Assembly: GCA_040500365.1 (NCBI GenBank)
Contig: CP148031.1
Coordinates: forward strand, 2,790,001 to 2,854,000
Direction: 5' to 3'
Length of the DNA stretch: 64,000 nucleotides
Source: Dehalobacter alkaniphilus
GTDB lineage: Bacteria; Bacillota; Desulfitobacteriia; Desulfitobacteriales; Syntrophobotulaceae
Position numbers and translations under genes: made by a program. Positions 8,092 through 16,560 of this stretch are shown piece by piece. Every line of letters begins with the position of its first letter. Position 1 is the first letter of the stretch. Below the pieces are notes generated by a model, which saw only the letters and a list, made by a program, of their open reading frames with translations, was not told the origin of the DNA and ran no database searches.

Positions 8092-9546
8092 TTATTCAGC
8101 TTCATTGATTTCTCTGCTAGCAGCGTTTCCTGGGACAGAAACCAGATCCTCCTCACGGACAGCATAAGTGATGAGATCGCTCTCAGCCAGGCTGGACGGA
8201 ATTCGAAGTTCCAGATAATTTCGGGTATGTCCGCGGGCTCTTCCGTCTTGATCCACATTCTCCAAAAGTACTTCAAGCTGTTTTCCAATAAATTTTCTCT
8301 CGTATTTTCTTCGGCTCTTTTGACCGATCTGAATCAGTTCCCTGACCCTGGCTGTTTTGATACGGTTGGGTATCTGCTCCGGCATATCCGCCGCGGGCGT
8401 ACCGGGCCTCCGGGAATAAGGGAAAACATGAATACCGGAAAATTCGCAGCTCTCAATAAAACGCAGGCCGTCCTGATAATCCTGATCTGTTTCTCCGGGA
8501 AAGCCGACCATAATATCGGAGGCGATTGCCGCGTCTGGAACTCTGGCCCTTATCTGCTTCAGCAAAGCAGCATAATCCTCTATCGTATAAGGTCTGTTCA
8601 TTTTTCCCAGGATCTTGTTGGAACCGCTCTGAAGCGGAATATGGAAATGGGGGCATACTGCTGCATTGGCAGCAATAACCTCCAGTAATTCCAGTGAAAA
8701 CTCCATCGGTTCAATCGAACCAAGCCGGAGTCTCTTCATCCCCGGAAGTTTCACCAGCTCACTGACCAGAAGTCCCAGATTCATATTCTTATCGGTAAAG
8801 TCCCTGCCAAAGGCGCCGATATGAATACCGGTCAGTACAATTTCCTTGTATCCTGCCTTCAAAAGTTCCCTGGCCTCCCGGTAGACATTTTCAGGATCAC
8901 GGCTACGTGACGGCCCCCTGGTATAGGGTACGATGCAGTATGTACAAAACTGGCTGCAGCCATCCTGAATCTTCAGCATGGCCCGTGTCCGGCTCTCACT
9001 TTTGATCAGCGGAAGCTCCTCATATTTCACGCTTTCCTCAAAACTTTTGACCTTGCGGAGAGGTCTTAAAGGTTCGGCCGGCTTCTTTGCTGAAGCACCG
9101 GCAGCACGTTCATCCTGAATATCGCGTAAAAACTGAAGCAGGGAACTCCGGTCCTGAGTTCCCATGATCAGACCAACTCCATCGATCCCTGCAACCTCAT
9201 CAGGACTTAGCTGGGCATAGCAGCCCATGACAGCGATGATCGCCCCCGGATGATCCTTGACCATCTTACGGATGAGCTTGCGGGATTTCATGCTCCCTTT
9301 ACCGGTTACGGTGCAGGTATTAATAATGATCATGTCGGCAGAATCAGCCTCCTGGACGGTCTTATAACCTTCACCGGCCAGCAGCTGAGAAAGTGCTTCG
9401 CTTTCAGTCTGGTTGACCTTGCAGCCAAGCGTCAGAAAACTTACCTTCAAGCCTTCTGCGTTTTTCATGTTTTCGGTTATCATCTGCTTATCTTCTTTAT
9501 TCATACGCTTGGCTTCTTTTCCTCTTAACAATACAACATCCATCAA
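8092..9546 (-). CDS. mtaB: tRNA t6A37 methylthiotransferase MtaB
   Basis: This radical-SAM enzyme converts N6-threonylcarbamoyladenosine to its 2-methylthio form at tRNA position 37. The N-terminal UPF0004 domain has its three cluster Cys in LGCKVNQTES, NTCTVTG and MGCYAQ. The radical-SAM motif is CSQFCTYC near residue 196, and the C-terminal TRAM domain covers roughly 410-480. The gene order prmA-rsmE-mtaB matches Bacillus yqeT-yqeU-yqeV and favours MtaB over MiaB. The start is uncertain: the first ATG has no clear ribosome site, and internal Met near residues 15 or 27 (before LKVSFLTLGC) are alternatives. Confidence 0.92.
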   Translation of the reverse strand: MMDVVLLRGKEAKRMNKEDKQMITENMKNAEGLKVSFLTLGCKVNQTESEALSQLLAGEGYKTVQEADSADMIIINTCTVTGKGSMKSRKLIRKMVKDHPGAIIAVMGCYAQLSPDEVAGIDGVGLIMGTQDRSSLLQFLRDIQDERAAGASAKKPAEPLRPLRKVKSFEESVKYEELPLIKSESRTRAMLKIQDGCSQFCTYCIVPYTRGPSRSRDPENVYREARELLKAGYKEIVLTGIHIGAFGRDFTDKNMNLGLLVSELVKLPGMKRLRLGSIEPMEFSLELLEVIAANAAVCPHFHIPLQSGSNKILGKMNRPYTIEDYAALLKQIRARVPDAAIASDIMVGFPGETDQDYQDGLRFIESCEFSGIHVFPYSRRPGTPAADMPEQIPNRIKTARVRELIQIGQKSRRKYERKFIGKQLEVLLENVDQDGRARGHTRNYLELRIPSSLAESDLITYAVREEDLVSVPGNAASREINEAE

Positions 9547-9616
9547 ATAACTGCCCGAATAGAAAATATAAAAATTCTTCTGGCTTATGAACTAACATAA
9601 AATATGATCAAAGCAT

Positions 9617-10354
9617 CTATCCAAGATCGCCGAAGTAAGCGAGAGCCATCACAAGAGCTGCCAGAGCTGCCGTCTCTGTCCGCAGAATACGCGGTCCCAA
9701 AGAGACACTCCTGGCCTGAAGTTTTTCCTCGGCCCAGGCCACCTCTTCCGGCGCAAAGCCCCCTTCGGCCCCGATAAGCACAGCAATCGGGTATCTGGGT
9801 TCATATCCCTGAAGCACTTCCTTTAAGGAGTGCGTCTTTTCATCTTCATAAGGAATCAGCCACTGCGTCTCTGCCGGCAGTAGTCCCTTCAGTTGCGTCC
9901 AATCGGCTACTTCCATAATTTCCGGTTCGATGACCCGGTGAGATTGTTTCACAGCCTCAGCTGCGATTCTTTGCCAACGGACCACCCTGTCCCGTGCTTT
10001 AGCTCCTTCCAGTTGCAGGACAGACCGTTTCGTCCTTAAAGGGATAAGTCCGGCCATTCCGAGCTCAGTCCCTTTTTGGATGACCCACTCCATCTTTTCT
10101 CCCTTGGCCAGTCCCATGACAAGGTATACCCTTGCCTTTGCTTCCACGTCAGGGAATTCCTCTTCAACAATTCTGCAGCAGGCTGAGTCCCTGGCTAGTT
10201 CTTCAATGACCCCGACCCACTGACCGCCGGAATTATCAAAGCCCATGACTTTAGCGCCGCATTCAAGCCGCACCACATGAGTCAGGTGATGAAGTTCTTC
10301 TCCGGTTATGTTAAAAGTGTCCTTTTCGCGGGACGAGATTTTAAAACGGTGCAT
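9617..10354 (-). CDS. rsmE: 16S rRNA m3U1498 methyltransferase RsmE
   Basis: RsmE methylates U1498 of 16S rRNA using S-adenosylmethionine. This 245-aa protein has the N-terminal PUA-like part (MHRFKISSREKDTF) and the C-terminal SPOUT knot: LIGAEGGFAPEEV, SLGPRILRTETAALAAL. KGTELGMAGLIPL is also typical. The frame is open 10 codons further upstream, but the ATG at 10354 has GAGAGAGGG at good spacing and the family N-terminus. It lies 22 bp after prmA in the same operon. Confidence 0.95.
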   Translation of the reverse strand: MHRFKISSREKDTFNITGEELHHLTHVVRLECGAKVMGFDNSGGQWVGVIEELARDSACCRIVEEEFPDVEAKARVYLVMGLAKGEKMEWVIQKGTELGMAGLIPLRTKRSVLQLEGAKARDRVVRWQRIAAEAVKQSHRVIEPEIMEVADWTQLKGLLPAETQWLIPYEDEKTHSLKEVLQGYEPRYPIAVLIGAEGGFAPEEVAWAEEKLQARSVSLGPRILRTETAALAALVMALAYFGDLG

Positions 10355-10376
10355 AGGATTCCCTCTCTCGATACAC

Positions 10377-11303
10377 TCAAGCAAACGTAGCTTTCAGCAG
10401 CACCCAGCCTGCATCTTCAAGCCTTCCGATACAGCGGAGGCCTGCCGCATTCATTTTTTCCAGTACATTGTCTTCCCGGGTATCAATGATGCCGGAAGCA
10501 AGAAGGATACCCTCCGGTTTCATCAGCTGAGGCAGGGAAGGCAGGAGTTCAATGATTACATCCGCGATGATATTGGCGATGACGACATCAGCTTTCCCCG
10601 TAAAGACCTCACCGAGGTTTCCCGTTTCGACCTTAATTTTATCTTCCATGTGATTCAGCGCTGCATTTTGCCGCGCAATCCGCACAGCCAGGCCGTCAAT
10701 GTCTCCGGCCTGGACATTTGCGCCGAGCTTGGCGGCCGCCACAGCCAGGATCCCGGAGCCGGTGCCAATATCAAAGACGTCCGAACCTTCCTGAATATGG
10801 TCTTCCAGCGCCTCCAGGCAGAGAGCGGTTGTCGGATGGGTACCCGTCCCAAAAGCCATCCCGGGATCAATCTCAATGATGACCACCTGATCCTGCGTAT
10901 CCGCCTGTTCCCAGGTCGGTTTGATCAGGAAGCGTTTGCCGATTCGGACTGGTTTAAAGTATTGCTTCCATTCATTCTCCCAGTCTTCTTCCTTCACCAT
11001 CACGGAATTCGTTTCCACCATCCAGTCCGGAAATAATTCCTTGAAGAGCAGAAGTTCTTCCCGTAAGGAGGCGATCCTGGGACTTAAGCTTTCATCCTCC
11101 GGGAAATAACCCTTGACCACACACTTTCCCGTTACTTCTAAATCCGCATAGATGTGATAATCCCAGATCCCGGATTCAACATACCCTTTAATCAGCTCAG
11201 GCGATTCGACAACCACACCCTTGCTGCCTATCCGATAAAAAAGATCGGTAACAGCCTCCTCTCCCTCAGATGATACTGTTACCGCTATCTCAGTCCAATC
11301 CAT
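10377..11303 (-). CDS. prmA: Ribosomal protein L11 methyltransferase
   Basis: PrmA trimethylates ribosomal protein L11. The 308-aa protein has the N-terminal substrate-recognition domain (MDWTEIAVTVSSEGEEAVTD) and a Rossmann methyltransferase domain with the SAM motif DIGTGSGILAVAAAKLGA near residue 180, followed by ANIIADVIIELLP. It begins 44 bp after dnaJ, in the dnaJ-prmA-rsmE order conserved in Firmicutes. Confidence 0.96.
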   Translation of the reverse strand: MDWTEIAVTVSSEGEEAVTDLFYRIGSKGVVVESPELIKGYVESGIWDYHIYADLEVTGKCVVKGYFPEDESLSPRIASLREELLLFKELFPDWMVETNSVMVKEEDWENEWKQYFKPVRIGKRFLIKPTWEQADTQDQVVIIEIDPGMAFGTGTHPTTALCLEALEDHIQEGSDVFDIGTGSGILAVAAAKLGANVQAGDIDGLAVRIARQNAALNHMEDKIKVETGNLGEVFTGKADVVIANIIADVIIELLPSLPQLMKPEGILLASGIIDTREDNVLEKMNAAGLRCIGRLEDAGWVLLKATFA

Positions 11304-11347
11304 TGCAAACTCCCTTTTCTCAGATCTTATTCGCCGTTAAACTGCAA

Positions 11348-12490
11348 TTAACCGATAGCATCCCGGACATTATCCTTCACCTTGTCCCAAAGCGATTTTT
11401 TACCAAGCTGCTGGCCTTCGGTCGTTATTTTTCCAAATTCGCTGAGCAGCTCTTTCTGCCTTTCCGTGAGTTTGGTAGGCGTTGCTACAATCACCCTGAC
11501 ATGCTGGTCACCGCACCCGCTGCCTCTCCGGTAAGGAACACCCATTCCTTTGATTCTGAAGACTTTCGATGTCTGGGTTCCTTCGGGTATCTTTATTTTG
11601 ACATCTCCGTGAAGGGTAGGCACGTCGATTTCATCACCCAGGGCGGCCTGAACAAAAGTGATCGGAATTTCAACGTAGATATCATTGCCGTTTCTCTGGA
11701 AGAATTCATCCTTCTTAACGAGCAGAACAACATACAGGTCTCCGGACGGTCCTCCTCTTTCTCCAGCCTCGCCATAACCGCTGTAACGCAGACTTAATCC
11801 ATCCTCCGTGCCTGCTGGGATATCGACTTCGATCTTTTTAACTTCTTTCACTTTACCCTTGCCGTTGCATTTGCTGCACGGAGAGCTGATCATTGTCCCT
11901 TTTCCGCCACAAGCAGCACAAGTCTTGGTCGTAGCGATCTGCCCGAACGGTGTACGCTGAGTTGCCCTGATTTGCCCGGTACCGCCGCATTGTGAACACG
12001 TGGTCGGATTCGTGCCGGGAGCCGCGCCGCTTCCTCCGCACTCGGTACAGTATACTGAGACCGGAACTTCAATCTGCTTCTTTATGCCAAAGGCAGCTTC
12101 ATGCAGCGTGATGGACAGATCATATCTCAAATCGGCGCCTTTCACCGGGCCTTTTCTTCTGGAGCCTCCGCCCATACCACCGCCGAAAAACATTTCAAAA
12201 ACATCTCCAAGGCCGAAATCAGCAAAATCAGAGAAATCGCCAAATCCTCCAAAGCCCTGTCCGTTAAAGTCCACCCCGGAGTGGCCATATTGGTCATATT
12301 TTGCTTTCTTATCCGGATCGCTCAATACCGCATAAGCCTCGGTAGCTTCCTTAAAGCGTTCTTCCGCTTGCTTATCTCCCGGTTTGACATCGGGATGGTT
12401 TTCCTTTGCTATCTTCCTGTAAGCTTTTTTAATTTCATCCACGCCGGAAGATTTGCTGACACCCAGAACTTCATAGTAATCGCGTTTCAT
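11348..12490 (-). CDS. dnaJ: Chaperone DnaJ (Hsp40)
   Basis: This is a complete class I DnaJ of 380 aa. The J domain (residues 1-70) carries the HPD motif in KENHPDVKPGD. A Gly/Phe region follows (about 75-115). The zinc domain has four CxxCxGxG-type repeats (CTECGGSG, CSQCGGTG, CAACGGKG, CSKCNGKG) between residues 145 and 215, then the C-terminal substrate domains. It stimulates DnaK ATPase. An unusually long 314-bp gap separates it from dnaK, so it may be transcribed partly from its own promoter. Confidence 0.97.
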   Translation of the reverse strand: MKRDYYEVLGVSKSSGVDEIKKAYRKIAKENHPDVKPGDKQAEERFKEATEAYAVLSDPDKKAKYDQYGHSGVDFNGQGFGGFGDFSDFADFGLGDVFEMFFGGGMGGGSRRKGPVKGADLRYDLSITLHEAAFGIKKQIEVPVSVYCTECGGSGAAPGTNPTTCSQCGGTGQIRATQRTPFGQIATTKTCAACGGKGTMISSPCSKCNGKGKVKEVKKIEVDIPAGTEDGLSLRYSGYGEAGERGGPSGDLYVVLLVKKDEFFQRNGNDIYVEIPITFVQAALGDEIDVPTLHGDVKIKIPEGTQTSKVFRIKGMGVPYRRGSGCGDQHVRVIVATPTKLTERQKELLSEFGKITTEGQQLGKKSLWDKVKDNVRDAIG

Positions 12491-12804
12491 AATTTAAGCT
12501 GAAACTCCTCCCTAAATATCAATACAAGACCGCATGAGACATAAATAAGACCTGCATTCCTCCGAATGCCGAAGCAGGTCCAAAGATACTGCTGCACCCT
12601 TAGACCCTTTTGATTACCTATAGACTCTTTCTAATGTATCATTATACTACCATTATCATTAATATGTTAAGATTCAAGGCGCGTTGTACCGGTATTTAGC
12701 TTTGAGGCTAAATACCGGTACTTTTATGTTTCAATATCGTTATTATCTGCAGACTCTTCATGATTAATCGATTAAACAAATGATCTGATTAATACTGATT
12801 CTGT
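12491..12804. other. Long dnaK-dnaJ intergenic region with two hairpins
   Basis: No gene is visible in this gap. It holds two structures. At 12549-12580 is an interrupted stem (GACCTG/CAGGTC with an inner CATTC/GAATG), followed on the minus strand by TTATTTAT. At 12686-12721 is a perfect 15-bp stem with a 6-nt loop. The first could be a leaky terminator ahead of dnaJ. The second lacks a T run on the minus strand. Confidence 0.5.
12686..12721. repeat. 15-bp inverted repeat downstream of dnaK
   Basis: The arms GTACCGGTATTTAGC and its exact complement surround the loop TTTGAG. The T-rich side (CTTTTATG) is on the plus strand, opposite to dnaK transcription. It may be a processing or mRNA-stability hairpin, or a short palindromic element. 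Confidence 0.6.
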
Positions 12805-14664
12805 TTATTTATCCTTGTCCACTTCGGTATATTCAGCATCGACAACATTGTCATCTTCCTTGCCGGCTCCGGTATCCTGCTGTCCTGGATTTGGTCCCGC
12901 GTCAGGTCCCTGCGAACCTGCACCGGGTGCTCCCTGCTGTTGATACATTTTTTCCACAAACGGATAGAGGATTTTGGTCAGCGCTTCCGATTTCGCATTA
13001 ATTTCCTGGACATTATCGCTGCCGGCCGTGGCTCTGAGTTCTTCAGCAGCCTTCTTGATCGCATCCCGCTCGGCGGCGTCGCCTTTGCCTTCAAAGTCCT
13101 TCAGGGTCTTTTCAGCCTGGTATGCCAGTGAATCTGCTTGATTTCTGGCATCAATCAGTTCTCTGGCCTGTTTGTCTTTCTCAGCATTGGCCTCGGCATC
13201 CTGACGCATCTTTTCAATTTCGTCTTTGCTTAAGCCGGTTGAAGCCGTGATGGTTACTTTCTGTTCGTTACCGGTTGCCATATCTTTCGCCGAAACGTGT
13301 ACAATACCGTTTACGTCAATGTCAAATTTGACTTCGATCTGCGGCACACCTCTTGGGGCAGGCGGAATTCCGGTAAGCTGGAAGCGGCCGAGCGTCTTAT
13401 TGTAAGCAGCCATCTCGCGCTCACCCTGAAGCACATGGATATCTACCGAAGTCTGGCTATCGGCTGCAGTCGAGAAGACTTGGGATTTGGTGGTCGGAAT
13501 GGTCGTGTTCCGATCAATGATCCTGGTGAATACACCGCCCAGGGTCTCAATCCCGAGGGAAAGCGGGGCAACGTCAACCAGAACAATATCTTTCATTTCA
13601 CCGGCCAGTACCCCGCCCTGGATAGCCGCGCCGAGCGCAACGACTTCATCCGGGTTAACACCTTTATGTGGTTCCTTGCCACTGATTCTCTTAATGGCTT
13701 CCTGGACTGCAGGGATTCTGCTAGATCCCCCGACAAGAATCACCTGATCGATTTCGTTGAAGGAAAGTTTGGCATCTTCCATCGCTTGACGGGTAGGTCC
13801 CATTGTTTTTTCGATCAAATCTGCTACAAGTTCTTCAAATTTGGCGCGGGTGATATTCATATCCAGATGAAGCGGCCCTTCAGCAGACATCGTGATAAAC
13901 GGCAGGTTAATATTCGTCTGGGCAACGCCGGAAAGCTCAATTTTGGCTTTTTCAGCAGCTTCCTTCAGACGCTGCAGGGCCATCCGGTCTTTGGCAAGAT
14001 CAACACCGTTGCTCTTCTTAAATTCGGCAACAATGTAATCCATTAAACGCTGGTCAAAGTCGTCACCGCCGAGAAGGTTGTTCCCATTTGTCGCTTTAAC
14101 TTCGACCATTCCCTGACTCAGTTCGAGGATCGAGACGTCAAATGTTCCGCCGCCAAGGTCGTAAACGAGTACGGTCTGGTCATGTTCTTTGTCAAGTCCA
14201 TAAGCCAGTGCTGCTGCAGTAGGTTCGTTGATAATACGCAGAACTTCAAGACCGGCGATCGTGCCGGCATCTTTGGTAGCCTGACGCTGGGCGTCGGTAA
14301 AATACGCCGGAACGGTGATGACAGCCTGAGTGACTGAAGACCCCAGATAAGCTTCCGCATCAGCTTTGAGCTTCTGCAGGATCATTGCAGATACTTCCTG
14401 CGGTGTATAGGATTTATCCATCAAAGTCACTTTATAGCTAGTGCCCATATGACGCTTAATCGAACTAACCGTGTTGTCCGGATTGGAAACAGCCTGGCGT
14501 TTAGCCACCTGACCTACCAGTTTCTCGCCGTTCTTGGAGAAGCCGACGACTGAAGGTGTAATGCGCGCTCCTTCAGGATTAGGGATTACAACAGGTTCAC
14601 CACCTTCAAGTACTGCAACACAAGAGTTGGTGGTTCCTAAGTCAATACCAATTACTTTACCCAT
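12805..14664 (-). CDS. dnaK: Chaperone DnaK (Hsp70)
   Basis: This is a full-length Hsp70 of 619 aa. The ATPase domain begins MGKVIGIDLGTTNSCVAVLE and includes VYDLGGGTFDVSIL and ILVGGSSRIPAVQ. The substrate domain has LSLGIETLGGVFTRII, and the helical lid ends in a Gly/Pro/Gln-rich tail with the terminus EYTEVDKDK. The frame extends six codons further upstream, but GGAGG sits properly before the ATG at 14664. It works with GrpE and DnaJ encoded alongside. Transcription is expected to come from the HrcA-controlled promoter upstream of hrcA. Confidence 0.98.
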   Translation of the reverse strand: MGKVIGIDLGTTNSCVAVLEGGEPVVIPNPEGARITPSVVGFSKNGEKLVGQVAKRQAVSNPDNTVSSIKRHMGTSYKVTLMDKSYTPQEVSAMILQKLKADAEAYLGSSVTQAVITVPAYFTDAQRQATKDAGTIAGLEVLRIINEPTAAALAYGLDKEHDQTVLVYDLGGGTFDVSILELSQGMVEVKATNGNNLLGGDDFDQRLMDYIVAEFKKSNGVDLAKDRMALQRLKEAAEKAKIELSGVAQTNINLPFITMSAEGPLHLDMNITRAKFEELVADLIEKTMGPTRQAMEDAKLSFNEIDQVILVGGSSRIPAVQEAIKRISGKEPHKGVNPDEVVALGAAIQGGVLAGEMKDIVLVDVAPLSLGIETLGGVFTRIIDRNTTIPTTKSQVFSTAADSQTSVDIHVLQGEREMAAYNKTLGRFQLTGIPPAPRGVPQIEVKFDIDVNGIVHVSAKDMATGNEQKVTITASTGLSKDEIEKMRQDAEANAEKDKQARELIDARNQADSLAYQAEKTLKDFEGKGDAAERDAIKKAAEELRATAGSDNVQEINAKSEALTKILYPFVEKMYQQQGAPGAGSQGPDAGPNPGQQDTGAGKEDDNVVDAEYTEVDKDK

Positions 14665-14755
14665 TTGATTTCCTCCTTGCAAATTCTCATATCGTATTTT
14701 TCGTTTCTTTCAACTCATATACTCTTTGATCATACTGAGATTTAGCTTAATACTA

Positions 14756-15331
14756 TCAGCCTGAAACTTTGACCCGGCTGGGCCTGATCACTTTATCCTT
14801 CAGATAATATCCCTTTTGAAGTTCTTCCAGAATCATATTCTCCGGCTGGTCGGATTCTTCTTTCAGCAGGGCTTCGTGGAGATTCGGATCAAATTCCTGG
14901 CCGACGGTTTCAATGATTTTGAGCCCCTCATCTTCCAGAACTTTCACAAACATTCTTTCGATCATTTCCACACCCTGGGATAATGCTTCAAAATCTTTGT
15001 TTTTTCGACTGGAAGCAATCGCTCTTTCAAAATTATCGAGGACCGGCAGCAGGGACTGAATGACCCTTTCCGAAGCATACCGGGCAGTGTCTTCTTTTTC
15101 CTTCTGAGTTCTTTTGCGGAAATTGTCAAATTCAGCTTTCAGTCTTTGCATCTGGGCATAATAGTCTTCCGCTTTGGACTTATGCTCTTCGATTTCCTCA
15201 CGCAGGCGCTGCAAATGATCGACAGGGTCAATCTCCTCAGTCAGGCATTCTTCATTCTCCTGCCCAATGTTCTGGTTTTCTTTATCTTCCTGAGCGTTTG
15301 CAGACGCTTGATTTGTTTTTTCTTTGTTCAC
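14756..15331 (-). CDS. grpE: Nucleotide exchange factor GrpE
   Basis: GrpE releases ADP from DnaK. This 191-aa protein has an acidic disordered start, a long coiled coil (about residues 40-95) and the C-terminal beta domain with VEMIERMFVKVLEDEGLKII and EALLKEESDQPENMI. The start is a GTG with AAGGGAGG 7 nt upstream. It follows hrcA by 21 bp. Confidence 0.97.
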   Translation of the reverse strand: MNKEKTNQASANAQEDKENQNIGQENEECLTEEIDPVDHLQRLREEIEEHKSKAEDYYAQMQRLKAEFDNFRKRTQKEKEDTARYASERVIQSLLPVLDNFERAIASSRKNKDFEALSQGVEMIERMFVKVLEDEGLKIIETVGQEFDPNLHEALLKEESDQPENMILEELQKGYYLKDKVIRPSRVKVSG

Positions 15332-15352
15332 GCAGTTGCCTCCCTTCTTGAT

Positions 15353-16402
15353 CTAAGTCCGGGTCCTCTGGTGCCTCTCTGTCAGCAATTCGGTCAAGCT
15401 GTTTGTCATATAGTCTACAATCGCAATCGCTTTGCCGTAATCCATTCTGGTCGGACCCAAAACTCCCACTGAACCAAACTGTTTCCCGTTAATCTGGTAG
15501 GTTGCAGATATAATACTGCAATTTTTAAATACCTGATCAGCATTTTCCGCTCCGATCATGATACTTAATCCTTTTTGATCATGACTTAGAAGCTCCTTCA
15601 GCTTATTGTTCTCCTCAAATACGGAAAAGAGACTTCGAACTTTATTGATATCCCTGAATTCAGGCTGATCAAGCATATTTAATGTCCCACCAAGGTAGAC
15701 CCGTTCTTCGGACTCTCCATCCTTATCATCAAACATTCTTTCCAAAATACCCATCATTCCATCAATAATTCGGCGTTTTCTGGAGAGCTCGCTGTATATT
15801 TCGTTGATCAGGCCTTTTTTCAGATCCTGTACCCTGGTTCCGCTCATTTTCTGGTTGAAAATATTCGCCAGAATCTGAAGTTCCTCCGGGCTTGTATCCG
15901 GACCGATATCGACAATATTATTCTCTACCGAACCATTCTCTTTCACGGTCACCATGATGGCCTTCCCCTGCTCGTAGGGGAGAAAATACAAATTCTTTAG
16001 AATACCGCTTCGGCTTTTTGGTCCAAGTACAATACTGGTCAGGTTCGTCACCTGGGAAATAAGCTTTCCAGTGTATTCGATGACTTCCTGCACTTCGCTG
16101 AGTCTGCTGGTGATCTCCTGGTTGATATTTTTCTTTTCATCATGGTTCAGGCTTAAAGGGTCCATCAGATAATCGACATAATAGCGATAGCCTGAGTCGG
16201 AAGGAATCCTTCCTGCAGATGTATGGGGCTGTTCAATAAGTCCCAACTCTTCGAGATCTGCCATCTCATTGCGGATCGTCGCCGGAGACACCCCCAGCTC
16301 AAACTTTTTGGAAACGGTTCTGGAACCGACAGGCTCCGCGGTGGCAATATAATCCTGCACAATCGCTTTTAAAATCTTGTGTTTTCTTTCATCCATTTCC
16401 AT
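15353..16402 (-). CDS. hrcA: Heat-inducible transcription repressor HrcA
   Basis: HrcA represses the class I heat-shock operon by binding CIRCE. The protein (349 aa) has the winged-helix N-terminus (DERKHKILKAIVQDYIATAE, then PVGSRTVSKKFELGVSPATIRNEMADLEELG split over residues 20-55) and the GAF-like effector domain. I start at the ATG 16402 with GGAGGTG upstream; a TTG one codon earlier is also possible. It is first in hrcA-grpE-dnaK-dnaJ, and a CIRCE site lies 25 bp upstream, so it is autoregulated. Confidence 0.97.
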   Translation of the reverse strand: MEMDERKHKILKAIVQDYIATAEPVGSRTVSKKFELGVSPATIRNEMADLEELGLIEQPHTSAGRIPSDSGYRYYVDYLMDPLSLNHDEKKNINQEITSRLSEVQEVIEYTGKLISQVTNLTSIVLGPKSRSGILKNLYFLPYEQGKAIMVTVKENGSVENNIVDIGPDTSPEELQILANIFNQKMSGTRVQDLKKGLINEIYSELSRKRRIIDGMMGILERMFDDKDGESEERVYLGGTLNMLDQPEFRDINKVRSLFSVFEENNKLKELLSHDQKGLSIMIGAENADQVFKNCSIISATYQINGKQFGSVGVLGPTRMDYGKAIAIVDYMTNSLTELLTERHQRTRT

Positions 16403-16427
16403 CAAAGTGCCACCTCCGATTGATTTG

Positions 16428-16454
16428 TTAGCACTCTACTAAGGTGAGTGCTAA
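16428..16454. promoter_or_regulatory. CIRCE operator
   Basis: TTAGCACTC, nine bases, GAGTGCTAA: an exact match to the CIRCE consensus, the binding site for HrcA. It lies between the predicted hrcA promoter and the hrcA ribosome site, where bound HrcA would block the hrcA-grpE-dnaK-dnaJ operon. Confidence 0.97.
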
Positions 16455-16466
16455 TCATCTGAACAT

Positions 16467-16495
16467 AATTTAGCATGATGGTAAAATAATGTCAA
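16467..16495 (-). promoter_or_regulatory. Sigma-A promoter of the hrcA operon
   Basis: On the minus strand TTGACA, a 17-bp spacer and TAAATT lie just upstream of CIRCE. The -35 is perfect and the -10 matches four of six. Confidence 0.8.
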
Positions 16496-16560
16496 GAGGA
16501 ATAATCATCGAATCGTGTACAATCCAGCTGCAATTCAGCTTAGAGCATCGTTAAATTTAG

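Noticed and set aside
12686..12721. Intrinsic terminator of dnaK
   Set aside because: The stem is strong but the T-rich side is on the plus strand; the minus strand continues AACGCGCC. Listed as an inverted repeat instead.
13297..14046. Plus-strand frame of 249 codons inside dnaK
   Set aside because: Antisense shadow of a highly conserved gene, without a ribosome site.
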